64,000 bases of DNA from Microterricola viridarii. GTDB taxonomy: Bacteria > Actinomycetota > Actinomycetes > Actinomycetales > Microbacteriaceae. Below the pieces are notes generated by a model that was given only the letters and a program-made list of their open reading frames with translations, was not told the DNA's origin and searched no databases. The stretch lies in the NCBI RefSeq assembly GCF_900104895.1, contig NZ_LT629742.1, positions 744,001-808,000 on the forward strand. Direction: 5' to 3'. Position numbers and translations under genes: made by a program. This document shows, piece by piece, positions 9,257 to 17,704 of the stretch; positions within the stretch are counted from its first letter, which is position 1, and every line of letters starts with the position of its first letter.

Positions 9257-10243
9257 GTGAGCTTTATTCAGATCGAGGGTCTGGTGAAGATCTACCGGCC
9301 CAAGGGCGCCGACCCGGTGCATGCACTCGACGGCGTCGACCTCGACGTGCGGCAGGGCACCGTGCGTGCGCTGCTCGGCCCGAACGGCGCGGGCAAGACC
9401 ACCATGGTCAAGGCGCTGACGACGCTGATCAGGCCGGATGCCGGCCGCGCCACGATCGACGGCATCGACGTGGTGCGTGACGCGCACCGCATCCGCCCGA
9501 TCATCGGCGTCTCCGGCCAGTACGCCGCCGTCGACGAGAACCTCACCGGATTCGAGAACCTCGAGATGGTCGGCCGGCTCTACCACCTGGGCGCGAAGGC
9601 CTCCAAGCGCCGGGCGCAGGAGCTGATCGACGCCTTCGAGCTGACCGAGGCGCAGAACCGCCCGGTCAAGGGCTTCTCGGGCGGCATGCGGCGGCGCATC
9701 GACCTGGCCGGCGCCATCTTCTCCCGCCCGCCGGTGCTGTTCCTCGACGAGCCGACGACGGGCCTGGACCCGCGCAGTCGGCTCGGCATGTGGGACGTCA
9801 TCACGTCGCTGGTGAGCGAGGGCACGACGGTGCTGCTGACCACGCAGTACCTCGAGGAGGCCGACCGCCTGGCCGACGACATCTCGGTGATCGACGGAGG
9901 CAAGCTGATCGCTGAGGGCACCGCCGACGAGCTCAAGGCGCAGATCGGCGGCCAGCAGATCGAGCTGACGCTGATGGACGCCGCCGACGGCGGCGTGGCC
10001 GGCGAGATCCTGCGCCGGCACGGCGAGGCCCAGCCGCACGTGGGCGGCGACGGCCGGGAGCTCTCCGTCGGGGTGCGCGAGGGCCCGATCGCGCTGGAGC
10101 GGGTGCTCGGCGAGCTGAACGCCGCCGGCATCCGTCTGCACGATGCCGGCATGCGCCGGCCAACCCTCGACGATGTGTTCCTCAAACTCACCGGGCATTC
10201 CGCCGGCGGCGAGGAGGAGCAAGACGCGGAGGTGAAGTCATGA
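9257..10243 (+). CDS. DrrA-type ABC transporter ATPase
   Basis: A 328-residue ATP-binding subunit of a drug or lipid exporter of the daunorubicin-resistance family. Walker A is GPNGAGKT (about residues 38-45), the signature is FSGGMRRR, Walker B is PVLFLDEPTTG, and the switch region is TTQYLEEAD. The C-terminal extension of roughly 100 residues ending in PTLDDVFLKLTG is the characteristic DrrA tail. The start is GTG at 9257. The stop overlaps the permease start by four bases (ATGA). Exported substrate is unknown; the context (purine and kynurenine genes) gives no hint. Confidence 0.93.
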   Translation: MSFIQIEGLVKIYRPKGADPVHALDGVDLDVRQGTVRALLGPNGAGKTTMVKALTTLIRPDAGRATIDGIDVVRDAHRIRPIIGVSGQYAAVDENLTGFENLEMVGRLYHLGAKASKRRAQELIDAFELTEAQNRPVKGFSGGMRRRIDLAGAIFSRPPVLFLDEPTTGLDPRSRLGMWDVITSLVSEGTTVLLTTQYLEEADRLADDISVIDGGKLIAEGTADELKAQIGGQQIELTLMDAADGGVAGEILRRHGEAQPHVGGDGRELSVGVREGPIALERVLGELNAAGIRLHDAGMRRPTLDDVFLKLTGHSAGGEEEQDAEVKS

Positions 10244-11157
10244 GCGGCCAGCGCACCGAATCGACCGGCTCGGCCGATTCAACCGACTCGCTCGCGGCGA
10301 CCGAGGTCAAGGAGGCCGTCGTCGGCACCGGGCTGCCGAATGCCGCCAGCATTCCGACATCCGTCGGCACCTGGATCAGCGACGGCTGGATCACGACCCG
10401 GCGCAACCTCATCAAGATCAAGCGGGTGCCGGACATCCTGGTCTTCACGACCCTGCAACCGATCATGTTCGTGCTGTTGTTCACCTACATCTACTCGGGC
10501 GTCATCACGATCCCCGGCAGCAGCTACACCGAGTTCATCATGGCCGGCATCTTCGCCCAGACCGTGGTGTTCGGCTCCACCTACTCCGGCTCGGCGATGG
10601 CGCAGGACCTGAAGGACGGCATCATCGACCGCTTCCGCACCCTGCCGATGAGCCCGTCGGCCGTGCTGATCGGGCGCACGAACGGCGACCTCTGCATCAA
10701 CGGGCTCTCGATGGTCGTGATGATGCTCACCGGCCTGATCGTCGGCTGGCGCATCAACTCCAGCTTCTGGGAGGGCGTCGCCGGCGTCGCCCTGCTCCTG
10801 CTGTTCGCCTACGCCTTCTCCTGGGTGATGGCGTTCGTCGGCATGAGCGTGCGCAGCCCCGAGGTGATCAACAACGTGGCGTTCCTGATCCTATTCCCGC
10901 TGACGTTCATCTCCAACGCGTTCGTGCCGGCCGAGACGCTGCCGCCGGTGCTGCAGACCATCGCCGAGTACAACCCGGTGTCGGCGCTGGTGCAGGCGGC
11001 CCGCGAGCTGTTCGGCAACGTGCCGCCGGGCGCCCCGGTCGGCGACGCCTGGACCCAGCAGAACCCGATCGCGACGGTGCTGATCGGCGTCGCCGTGATG
11101 CTCGGGGTGTTCGTGCCGCTGTGCATCCGCAAGTTCGTGCGGATCAGCTCGCACTGA
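10240..11157 (+). CDS. DrrB-type ABC-2 permease
   Basis: A 305-residue membrane subunit paired with the ATPase at 9257. About 45 residues of Ser/Thr-rich cytosolic N-terminus precede six predicted membrane segments. The motifs GTWISDGWITTRRNLIKIKRVPD, split here as TTRRNLIKIKRVPDIL, and LFTYIYSGVI, AQDLKDGIIDRFRTLPM and FISNAFVPAETLP are typical of DrrB/ABC-2 proteins. The ATG at 10240 overlaps the preceding gene by four bases, showing coupling. Its stop is 33 bp from the convergent kynureninase gene. Confidence 0.93.
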   Translation: MSGQRTESTGSADSTDSLAATEVKEAVVGTGLPNAASIPTSVGTWISDGWITTRRNLIKIKRVPDILVFTTLQPIMFVLLFTYIYSGVITIPGSSYTEFIMAGIFAQTVVFGSTYSGSAMAQDLKDGIIDRFRTLPMSPSAVLIGRTNGDLCINGLSMVVMMLTGLIVGWRINSSFWEGVAGVALLLLFAYAFSWVMAFVGMSVRSPEVINNVAFLILFPLTFISNAFVPAETLPPVLQTIAEYNPVSALVQAARELFGNVPPGAPVGDAWTQQNPIATVLIGVAVMLGVFVPLCIRKFVRISSH

Positions 11158-11190
11158 CGGCGGATGCCGGGCCCGGACGGCGCTGGCCGC

Positions 11191-12576
11191 CTACTGCTTC
11201 TCGGCGAGCACCGCCACGAGCGTGTCGCGGGCGGCGGCCAGGCCGCGGTAGACCTCGTCGAAGCTCGTCGACAGCGGGGCCAGGCCGATGCGGAGGCCGC
11301 CCGGGTCGCGGTAGTCGGGGATCACTTCCTGCGTCCAGAGCCGGGCGTTCACCTCGCGCATCGCGGGGTGGTGCAGGGTGACGTGCCCGCCGCGCTCGGC
11401 CGGGTCGGCCGGCGTCGCCAGGGTCGCGCCGAGCGGCGCCAGCCACGCCTCGTGCAGGCAGATCGCATACGCCGTCAGCGCCTCCGACTTCGCGCGGATG
11501 GCGGCCATGCCCGCCTCCTCGATCATCTCCAGCGTGTCCTGCATCGCGAGCATGCCCACGATGGAGGCGGTGCCGCTGACGAAGCGCTGCATGCCGGGCG
11601 CCGGCTCATACCGGGGCCCCATCGCGAACATGTCGCTGGTGCCCCACCAGCCCTGGATCGGCTGGGACAGCTCGCCCTGCAGCCCCTCTCGCACGTAGGC
11701 GAAGGCGGGGGAGCCCGGGCCGCCGTTCAAGTACTTGTAGGTGCAGCCGACGGCCAGGTCGAAGCCCCAGGCGTCCGCCTCCACCGCGGTCGCGCCGGCC
11801 GAGTGGCAGAGGTCCCAGAGGATGAGCGCGCCGGCCTCGTGCGCGATGCGGGTGAGCTCGGCGGCATCCGCCAGATGGGCGGAGCGGTAGGCGACGTGCG
11901 AGAGCACGACGAGCGCCGTCTTCGGGCCGACGACGCCGGAAAGCTGCTCGGCGGTCACGCCGGCGCTCGTGTCGACCTCGATCCAGCGCAGGGTGAGGCC
12001 GCGCTCCTTCGCGATGCCGTCGAGCACGTAGCGGTCGGTCGGGAAGTTGTCGGTGTCGAGCACGATCTCGGTGCGCTCCGGGTCGCGCGCCACCTGGGCG
12101 TCGACAGCGGCGCGGGAGAGCTTGTACAGCAGCACCGTGGTGGAATCGCCGATGACGGTCTGACCAGCGGCCGCGCCGATCACGGAGGCGCCGATCCGGT
12201 CGCCGATCTCGTAGGGCAGGCGCAGCCAGTTCTCGTCCCAGCCGCGGATCAGCCGGCCGGCCCACTCCTCGCGGAGGAAGGTCTCGACCCGCTCGATCGC
12301 CGAAACCGGCGGGCGCCCGAGCGAGTTGCCGTCGAAGTAGACCAGGTCGCTGTCGGCCCCGGCGAAGCGGGCGCGGTAGTGGGCGAGCGGGTCTGCGGCA
12401 TCCGCCTGCCGGGCAAAGGCGAGCAGGGCGTCGCTGCCGGTGCTGTCGGTGCCGGCGCTGACACTGCCTGCGCTGACGGTGCCCGCCGCCGTGGTGCCCG
12501 GTGCGCCGTTGAGCGGTGAGTCGGATGCGCCGGCGGCGCGGTGCAGGCCGGGGCCCGGCTTCGGGAACGGGGTCAT
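11191..12576 (-). CDS. kynU: Kynureninase
   Basis: A 461-residue PLP enzyme that splits kynurenine to anthranilate and alanine. The PLP lysine is Lys281 in CTYKYLNGGPG; substrate-side motifs YFDGNSLGRPP, GDSTTVLLYK, DTDNFPTDRYV and LWDLCHSAGA are all present. It has a low-complexity Gly/Ala/Ser/Thr N-terminus of about 50 residues before the conserved domain (ADPLAHYRARF), longer than usual. The ATG at 12576 overlaps the amidohydrolase stop (ATGA). It is the last gene of a three-gene tryptophan-degrading operon. It could serve either catabolism or anthranilate supply for a secondary product; no downstream anthranilate genes are visible. Confidence 0.95.
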   Translation of the reverse strand: MTPFPKPGPGLHRAAGASDSPLNGAPGTTAAGTVSAGSVSAGTDSTGSDALLAFARQADAADPLAHYRARFAGADSDLVYFDGNSLGRPPVSAIERVETFLREEWAGRLIRGWDENWLRLPYEIGDRIGASVIGAAAGQTVIGDSTTVLLYKLSRAAVDAQVARDPERTEIVLDTDNFPTDRYVLDGIAKERGLTLRWIEVDTSAGVTAEQLSGVVGPKTALVVLSHVAYRSAHLADAAELTRIAHEAGALILWDLCHSAGATAVEADAWGFDLAVGCTYKYLNGGPGSPAFAYVREGLQGELSQPIQGWWGTSDMFAMGPRYEPAPGMQRFVSGTASIVGMLAMQDTLEMIEEAGMAAIRAKSEALTAYAICLHEAWLAPLGATLATPADPAERGGHVTLHHPAMREVNARLWTQEVIPDYRDPGGLRIGLAPLSTSFDEVYRGLAAARDTLVAVLAEKQ

Positions 12577-13655
12577 GGCAGGGTCTCCTCGAGCTGGGCG
12601 GTCGTGGTGCCGCGGGCTCCGGCGAGCCAGCGGGCGGTGTCAGAACTGTAGCCGGTGGTGGGCGGGGTTCCGGGGACCCAAGCCAGGCGCGGCCCGATCG
12701 CGGCCTGCGGTGCGGGGTCGCCGCCGGCGATGCTGGCGACGAGGGCATCCGGGGTCAGCCCGGCCGCGGCCAGGGCGAGCAGCTCGCGCTCGTTCACCCC
12801 CTTCGGCAGCGGACCGTTGCCGAGGTCGGTGCCGTACAGCACGCGCCCGCCGGCCGCGGCGAAGCGGCGCACGTTGTCGATGGCGGTCAGGCGCTCGGGC
12901 GTCTCCGCGCCCCAGCCGTGGATGTCGAGCGTGGAGATCCAGGCCAGCCCGGCGCCGGCCATGCGCTCGAGCAGGGCGTCGCCGAGCCGCTCGGTGAATG
13001 GGGCGTGGGCGAGGGTGGACACCCCGGCGGTCAGCGCCCGCTCGGCCTGCCCGGCGCCCTCGGTGTGCGCGACGACGGGGAGGCCGTTCGCGCGGGCGGC
13101 TGCCACGACGGCGAAGGCCACGGCGTCGGCCGGGACCGGCCCGGCGACGCTGTTGAACATGAGCTTGATCACGCTGGCGCCGGCTGCTGCCTGGGCGGCG
13201 ACGGCATCCGCTGCCGCCCCGGATTCGGCGGCGTCGGCGGCGAGCTCGACCGTGGCGCCGGCCGGCGCCCAGCCGGAGGCGCTCGGGTAGCCGCCCGCGC
13301 AGCTGAGGAAGGCGCCGGCGATGCGCACCTCGGGCAGCGTCGAGCCCGCGGCCGCGCCGGCGGCGAGCCAGGCGGCGGCGTCGGCGGGGATCCAGCCGAG
13401 GTCGGTGACGCTCGTGATGCCGCCGGGCAGCAGCAGCTCCGGCTCGCCCAGGCCGAGGTGCACGTGGTGATCGGTGAGGGTCGGGAACAGCGTGCCGGGC
13501 AGCTCGAGATCGACGGGCGCCGCGGCGCGGCCAGAGCCGGGCAGCGGATGCAGCAGACGGCCCCTTTTGGATTCGCGCAGTGCGAACACGGCCGGCCCGC
13601 GCCATCCGCCCGACCACCACTGCTGCACGCCGAGGTGGAGCACGGCCGGGCGCAC
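12573..13655 (-). CDS. Amidohydrolase-family protein inside the kynurenine operon
   Basis: A 360-residue metal-dependent amidohydrolase. The HxH motif is in TDHHVHLGL, a lysine position is in SVIKLMFNS, two further His are in VVAHTEGAG and STLAHAPFTE, and the catalytic Asp is in VLYGTDLGNG. The N-terminus (VRPAVLHLGVQQWW) forms the usual small beta domain. GTG 13655 starts two bases after the tryptophan dioxygenase stop, and its own stop overlaps kynU. The pathway step between these enzymes is N-formylkynurenine deformylation and no canonical KynB is present, so I infer it is the formamidase. An unrelated imidazolonepropionase-like hydrolase is the alternative. Confidence 0.85.
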   Translation of the reverse strand: MRPAVLHLGVQQWWSGGWRGPAVFALRESKRGRLLHPLPGSGRAAAPVDLELPGTLFPTLTDHHVHLGLGEPELLLPGGITSVTDLGWIPADAAAWLAAGAAAGSTLPEVRIAGAFLSCAGGYPSASGWAPAGATVELAADAAESGAAADAVAAQAAAGASVIKLMFNSVAGPVPADAVAFAVVAAARANGLPVVAHTEGAGQAERALTAGVSTLAHAPFTERLGDALLERMAGAGLAWISTLDIHGWGAETPERLTAIDNVRRFAAAGGRVLYGTDLGNGPLPKGVNERELLALAAAGLTPDALVASIAGGDPAPQAAIGPRLAWVPGTPPTTGYSSDTARWLAGARGTTTAQLEETLP

Positions 13656-13657
13656 GG

Positions 13658-14512
13658 TCAGCGGCCGATTTCGGTGCGCACCGCGTAGAGCTCGGGGAAG
13701 AAGGTGAGCTCCAGCGCCTTCTGCAGGAACGCGGCGCCGGTCGATCCGCCGGTGCCGGTCTTCATGCCGATGGTGCGCTGCACAGTCTTCAGGTGCCGGA
13801 ACCGCCAGAGCTGGAAGTTCTCCTCCAGGTCGACGAACTCCTCGCACGCCTCGTACGCCGACCAGTTCTCGCTGGCATGCTCGTAGATGTTCGTGAACAC
13901 GGGCACCAGCTCCGGGTCGAGCACCCACGCCTCGGTCACGTCGCGCTCCAGCACGGATACCGGCACGGCATGCCCGGCCCGGTGCAGGTAGCGCAGGAAC
14001 TCGTCGTAGATGCTGGGCGCCTCGAGCAGTTCGCTGAGCAGGGCGGAAGCCGCGGCATCCGCCTGGAACACGCTCAACATGCGCCGGTTCTTGTTGCCGA
14101 GCACGAACTCGACCGCGCGGTACTGCCACGACTGGAAGCCGCTGGAGTTGCCGAGGAAGCCGCGGAACTCGGCGTACTCGGTGGGGGTGAGGGTGGCCAG
14201 CACCGACCACTGCTCGGTGAGCGTGCGCTGGATGTGCTTGACCCGGGCGATGCGCTTGAGCGCGGGGGCGAGCTGGTCGGCGCGGAGCAGGTCGCGGGCG
14301 CTGGCCAGCTCGTGCAGCACGAGCTTGAGCCAGAGCTCGGTGGTCTGGTGCTGCACGATGAAGAGCAGCTCGTCGTGGTGCTCCGGCGTGCTCACCGGCA
14401 GCTGGGCCGAGAGCAGGGTGTCCAGCTGCAGGTAGCCGCCGTAGCTCATCCGCTCGCTGAAGTCGGTCACGATGCCGGGATCGAAATCACGGGTGTTCTT
14501 CTCGACCGACAC
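13658..14512 (-). CDS. kynA: Tryptophan 2,3-dioxygenase
   Basis: A 284-residue heme enzyme that opens tryptophan to N-formylkynurenine. Family motifs are SYGGYLQLDTLLSAQ, DELLFIVQHQTTELWLKL, GFQSWQYRAVEF, and the C-terminal FRHLKTVQRTIGMKTGTGG, which contains the proximal heme histidine and the substrate loop. The GTG at 14512 has AGGAGAACT upstream. It leads the operon kynA, amidohydrolase, kynU, with spacing of two bases and then a four-base overlap. A perfect GC-rich dyad lies between it and the divergent TetR gene, suggesting control by that regulator. Confidence 0.96.
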   Translation of the reverse strand: MSVEKNTRDFDPGIVTDFSERMSYGGYLQLDTLLSAQLPVSTPEHHDELLFIVQHQTTELWLKLVLHELASARDLLRADQLAPALKRIARVKHIQRTLTEQWSVLATLTPTEYAEFRGFLGNSSGFQSWQYRAVEFVLGNKNRRMLSVFQADAAASALLSELLEAPSIYDEFLRYLHRAGHAVPVSVLERDVTEAWVLDPELVPVFTNIYEHASENWSAYEACEEFVDLEENFQLWRFRHLKTVQRTIGMKTGTGGSTGAAFLQKALELTFFPELYAVRTEIGR

Positions 14513-14593
14513 AGTTCTCCTCGCACGACACGTCTCGCAGCCCAGCGGCTGCTCTGTGTATTTTCCCGCCGAACGGGGCCGCGGCGCAATGTG

Positions 14594-14610
14594 ACCGGCC
14601 GCCGGCCGGT
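14594..14610. promoter_or_regulatory. 17-bp perfect dyad between kynA and tetR
   Basis: ACCGGCCG and CGGCCGGT surround a single C in the 162-bp divergent intergenic region. It is a plausible TetR operator, but GC-rich palindromes also occur by chance in this genome. Confidence 0.4.
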
Positions 14611-14674
14611 GCGCGGTCGCTTGGGCTGGAGAGCGTCCTAGGTATCGAAATCGGCACGCGCGTATGCTGGAAAC

Positions 14675-15313
14675 ATGAGCTCTTCCGACGGAGCCGCACG
14701 CGCGCGCCGTCCCGGCAGCGCACCGCCGGGACGGCGTAAAGACGCACAGCGCAACTACGACCGCCTGCTGCTGGAGGCGCGCCGCGTCGTGGCCGAGCAG
14801 GGCAGCGCGGCGTCGCTCGAGGAGATCGCGCGGCGCGCGGAACTCGGCATCGCGACCCTCTACCGGCACTTCCCGAATCGCACGGAACTGCTGCGGGCGC
14901 TCTACGAGCAGGCGCTCGCCGAGGTGGAGGCCGCGGCATCCGATGCCCGCGCCGCCCCGAACGCCTGGCAGGGCCTCGCGGGCTACGTGGAGCGGCTGGC
15001 CGCCTGGCTGATCGAGGACCCTGGTCTGCTCCCGATCATCGAGCACCTGGGCGCGGCCGAGCCCGATTACCGCCCGGGCGGCACCCTGGAGCGGCCACTG
15101 GCCGAGCTCATCGCCCGGGCGCAGGCGGCCGGCGAGCTGCGTCCCGACGTCGACGTGGCCGACCTGGCCCGCCTGATCACGATGCTCGGCGGGCTGTCGC
15201 GCGGCCGCGGACCGGCCGTGGCACGCAGCTGGCGCCGCGAGCTGGGGATCGTGCTGGACGGGCTGCGCGCCGAGAACGTGCGCAACCCGCTGCCGGGCGA
15301 ACCTGCCGGCTAG
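14675..15313 (+). CDS. TetR-family transcriptional regulator
   Basis: A 212-residue repressor. After a basic N-terminus (RARRPGSAPPGRRKDAQRNY) comes the TetR helix-turn-helix: LLLEARRVVAEQGSAASLEE, RRAELGIATLYRHFPNRTEL. The C-terminal ligand domain is all-helical (ALAEVEAAASDA onwards) with no recognisable specificity. It is divergent from the kynurenine operon, so tryptophan or kynurenine-responsive control is plausible. It is convergent with the dioxygenase at 15310, and the two stop codons overlap. Confidence 0.92.
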   Translation: MSSSDGAARARRPGSAPPGRRKDAQRNYDRLLLEARRVVAEQGSAASLEEIARRAELGIATLYRHFPNRTELLRALYEQALAEVEAAASDARAAPNAWQGLAGYVERLAAWLIEDPGLLPIIEHLGAAEPDYRPGGTLERPLAELIARAQAAGELRPDVDVADLARLITMLGGLSRGRGPAVARSWRRELGIVLDGLRAENVRNPLPGEPAG

Positions 15314-16194
15314 GCCGTGCGCACCCGGATGACGTTCGCCCACGGGTCGTCGAAGCTGAGCGTCTGACCGTCGTTGCGCACGCCCACCTTGTGGTGCGTC
15401 ATCCGCTCCTCCAGGGCGCCGAGGGAGTCGGCATCCGGCACCAGGATCTCGACCTGGCCGAGGCCGAGGGCCAGCTGGCGGCGGCCGGCGCCGCGGCTGT
15501 TCCACGTGTTCATGGCCATGTGGTGGTGGTAGCCGCCGGCCGAGACGAAGAGGGCGCTGCCGCCCATCTCGGCGGTGGAGTCGAAGCCGAGCGTGTCCAC
15601 GTAGAAATCGCGGGCGCTGGCCACGTCGCCGACCGAGAGGTGCACGTGCCCGACGACGGCGCCGCCGACAACGGGGTCGGCCACGCCGGCCTCGGTGAGG
15701 TGGGCCTGCAGGTAGGCGTTGGGGTCGAGGGCGAGGGTGGCCATCTCGATGGAGCCGTGGGTCCAGCTCCACTCGGTGCGGCTGCGGTCCCAGTACAGCT
15801 CGATGCCGTTGCCCTCCGGGTCGTTGAAGTAGAACGCCTCGCTGACGAGGTGGTCGGCGCTGCCGGTGAAGGTGTTCGGGTGGCGGCTGGCGACCGAGTA
15901 GACGGCGGCGGCGAGGGCGGCCTGGGTCTCGAACAGGATCGCGGTGTGGAACAGCCCGGCGGCGCGCGGCTCGGGGTTCGCGAGCTCGGGGGCGTGCTGC
16001 AGGATGACGATCGGGGTGGTGCCGCGGCCGAGCACGGCGACGCTGCCCTCGTGGCTGAGCAGCTGCAGGGTGACCGCATCGCGGTAGTACGCGATCATGG
16101 CGTCGAGGTTGCCGACGCGGAGGGTCACCGCTCCCATCCCGGTGTCGGGGGCGAGCAGGTCGGCGGCGCTACGTGCAGGAGTTGGTGCGGTCAT
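15310..16194 (-). CDS. VOC-family ring-cleaving dioxygenase-like protein (CatE type)
   Basis: A 294-residue two-domain vicinal-oxygen-chelate protein similar to CatE-type catechol 2,3-dioxygenases. Domain 1 starts at GAVTLRVGNLDAMIAYYRDA and carries GLFHTAILFET; domain 2 begins VVGHVHLSVGDVASARDFYV and includes YHHHMAMNTW and QVEILVPD, which supply the His-His-Glu metal triad. The FYFNDPEGNGIELYWDR motif is standard. The ATG at 16194 begins MTAPTPARSAADLLAP. The upstream 560 bp are repeats. The substrate is uncertain; glyoxalase or thiol-transfer activity is the alternative. Confidence 0.88.
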   Translation of the reverse strand: MTAPTPARSAADLLAPDTGMGAVTLRVGNLDAMIAYYRDAVTLQLLSHEGSVAVLGRGTTPIVILQHAPELANPEPRAAGLFHTAILFETQAALAAAVYSVASRHPNTFTGSADHLVSEAFYFNDPEGNGIELYWDRSRTEWSWTHGSIEMATLALDPNAYLQAHLTEAGVADPVVGGAVVGHVHLSVGDVASARDFYVDTLGFDSTAEMGGSALFVSAGGYHHHMAMNTWNSRGAGRRQLALGLGQVEILVPDADSLGALEERMTHHKVGVRNDGQTLSFDDPWANVIRVRTA

Positions 16195-16249
16195 GCAGTG
16201 TGCAACGGATGCCGCCGCCGCCATATTCCGCGAGGCTGCCTCCGCCGCT

Positions 16250-16337
16250 GGCTCCGGGGCTTCGGGGGCTGCGCTGCTCCTTCGTCGCGGCGCGGCCCCC
16301 TCCAGCCGGCGTGAATCTCCCGTCGGCTCGAGGGAGC
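16250..16337. repeat. 88-bp direct repeat, family B copy 1
   Basis: A block beginning GGCTCCGGGGCTTCGGGGG and ending GGCTCGAGGGAGC, nearly identical to 16561-16648. Shorter pieces of the same family lie near 36470 and 43856. Confidence 0.85.
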
Positions 16338-16345
16338 GCCCACAT

Positions 16346-16454
16346 CCGTTGGTCGAGTAGCGAGGAACGAGCGTATCGAGACCTCGCACGTGGAACGGTT
16401 TTCCGCCGGATACCGGGTCTCGATACGGCCCTGGCGGGCCTACTCGACCAGCGG
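16346..16454. repeat. Dispersed composite repeat, family A copy 2
   Basis: Full-length copy: GGTCGAGTAGCGAGGAACGA half on the left, GTCTCGATACGGCCCTGG with CCTACTCGACCAGCGG on the right. Confidence 0.88.
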
Positions 16455-16498
16455 TGCGGAATTGGCGGGCCCGCTCGACCGGCGGTGGCCGCCCGCAT

Positions 16499-16551
16499 CC
16501 GTTGGTCGAGTAGCGAGGAACGAGCGTATCGAGACCTCGCACGTGGCACGG
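16499..16551. repeat. Family A repeat, left half only (copy 3)
   Basis: Only the GGTCGAGTAG to GAGACCTCGCACGTGG half is present; it is followed directly by family B copy 2. Confidence 0.8.
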
Positions 16552-16560
16552 TGTCCCGTT

Positions 16561-16648
16561 GGCTCCGGGGCTTCGGGGGCTGCGCTGCTCCTTCGTCGCG
16601 GCGCGGCCCCCTCCAGCCGGCGTGAATCTCCCGTTGGCTCGAGGGAGC
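16561..16648. repeat. 88-bp direct repeat, family B copy 2
   Basis: Nearly identical to the block at 16250. Together with the family A copies it fills the whole 560-bp gap between the VOC gene and purC; I see no gene in that gap. Confidence 0.85.
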
Positions 16649-16681
16649 TTGCGACCGAAGCCAACCTCGCCCCGTGCGAAC

Positions 16682-16729
16682 CCGTTGGTCGAGTAGCGAG
16701 GAACGAGCGTATCGAGACCTCGCACGTGG
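16682..16729. repeat. Family A repeat, left half only (copy 4)
   Basis: GTTGGTCGAGTAGCGAGGA through GAGACCTCGCACGTGG, ending 25 bp before the 3' end of purC. Confidence 0.8.
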
Positions 16730-16753
16730 TGCGCGGGCGACGGGCCCGGGCCG

Positions 16754-17704
16754 CTAGAGCGCAGTCAGCCGCCCGAGCAGCTCGCGGTAGCGGGCCGCCG
16801 TCTGCTCGACGATCTCGGCCGGAAGCTCGGGCGGGGTGCCCTGCTGGTCCCAGTTGGCGGCGAGCCAGTCGCGCACGATCTGCTTGTCGAAGCTGGCCAT
16901 GCGCGCCTCCGGGGTGGTGCCGGCGGCGTACGCCTCGCCGTCCCAGTAGCGGCTGGAGTCGCTCGTGAGCACCTCGTCGCCGAGGCGGATCACGCCGGTC
17001 TCGCGGTCGGCGCCGAACTCGAACTTGGTGTCGGCCAGGATCAGCCCGTGCGCCTCGGCGATGGCGGAGGCGTCGGCGAAGATCTGCAGCGACAGCGCGC
17101 GGAGCTCGGCCGCGACATCCGGGCCCACCAGCTCGACCGTGCGCTCGTAGCTGATGTTCTCGTCGTGCTCGCCCATCGGGGCCTTCCACGCCGGGGTGTA
17201 GATCGGCTCGGGCAGGCGGTCGCCGTTCTGCAGGCCGGCGGGCAGCGGGATGCCGCACACCGTCTGCGAGGTCTGGTATTCCTTCCAGCCGCTGCCGGTC
17301 AGGTAACCGCGGACGACGCACTCGACCGGGAACATGTCCAGGGTGCGCACCAGCATCGAGCGGCCGGCGACGGCGGCGGGGATGCGGCTGGCGCCGTCCA
17401 GGCCGTGGTCGGCGATGAGGTGGTTGGGCACGCGCAGCTGGTCGAACCACCAGAGGCTGAGGGTGGTGAGCAGCTCGCCCTTGCCGGGGATGCCGGGCTC
17501 GAGCACGTGGTCGAAGGCGCTCACCCGGTCGCTGGCGACAACGAGCACCTCGGGGCTGGCGGCGAGCGGGTCGCCCGTCCAGGTGTCGTCGTCGGTCATC
17601 GTCGCGCTCGGCACGTAGAGGTCGCGCACCTTGCCTGAGTACACGTGGGTCCAGCCCGGGAGGTCGACGGCGGACGATGCTGAGGGCTGGGTCTCGTTGG
17701 TCAC
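16754..17704 (-). CDS. purC: SAICAR synthetase PurC
   Basis: A 316-residue enzyme that joins aspartate to CAIR using ATP. The conserved opening WTHVYSGKVRDLYV, then VVASDRVSAFDHVLEPGIPGKG, ECVVRGYLTGSGWKEY, and LADTKFEFG with LTSDSSRYW mark all ATP and CAIR binding segments. I use the GTG at 17704 (VTNETQPS) with GAGAATGG upstream; an ATG at 17722 would add six residues. Actinobacterial length. It is divergent from mgtC and flanked downstream by repeats, so it appears monocistronic. Confidence 0.96.
   Translation of the reverse strand: MTNETQPSASSAVDLPGWTHVYSGKVRDLYVPSATMTDDDTWTGDPLAASPEVLVVASDRVSAFDHVLEPGIPGKGELLTTLSLWWFDQLRVPNHLIADHGLDGASRIPAAVAGRSMLVRTLDMFPVECVVRGYLTGSGWKEYQTSQTVCGIPLPAGLQNGDRLPEPIYTPAWKAPMGEHDENISYERTVELVGPDVAAELRALSLQIFADASAIAEAHGLILADTKFEFGADRETGVIRLGDEVLTSDSSRYWDGEAYAAGTTPEARMASFDKQIVRDWLAANWDQQGTPPELPAEIVEQTAARYRELLGRLTAL

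Noticed and set aside
13656-14210. Upstream extension of the amidohydrolase into the dioxygenase region
   Set aside because: It overlaps the kynA coding sequence out of frame and lacks conserved sequence; GTG 13655 is two bases after the kynA stop.
16195-16753. Possible small genes within the repeat zone
   Set aside because: Open frames here translate the repeats themselves (RGLDTLVPRYST-like text) and recur identically at other repeat copies.
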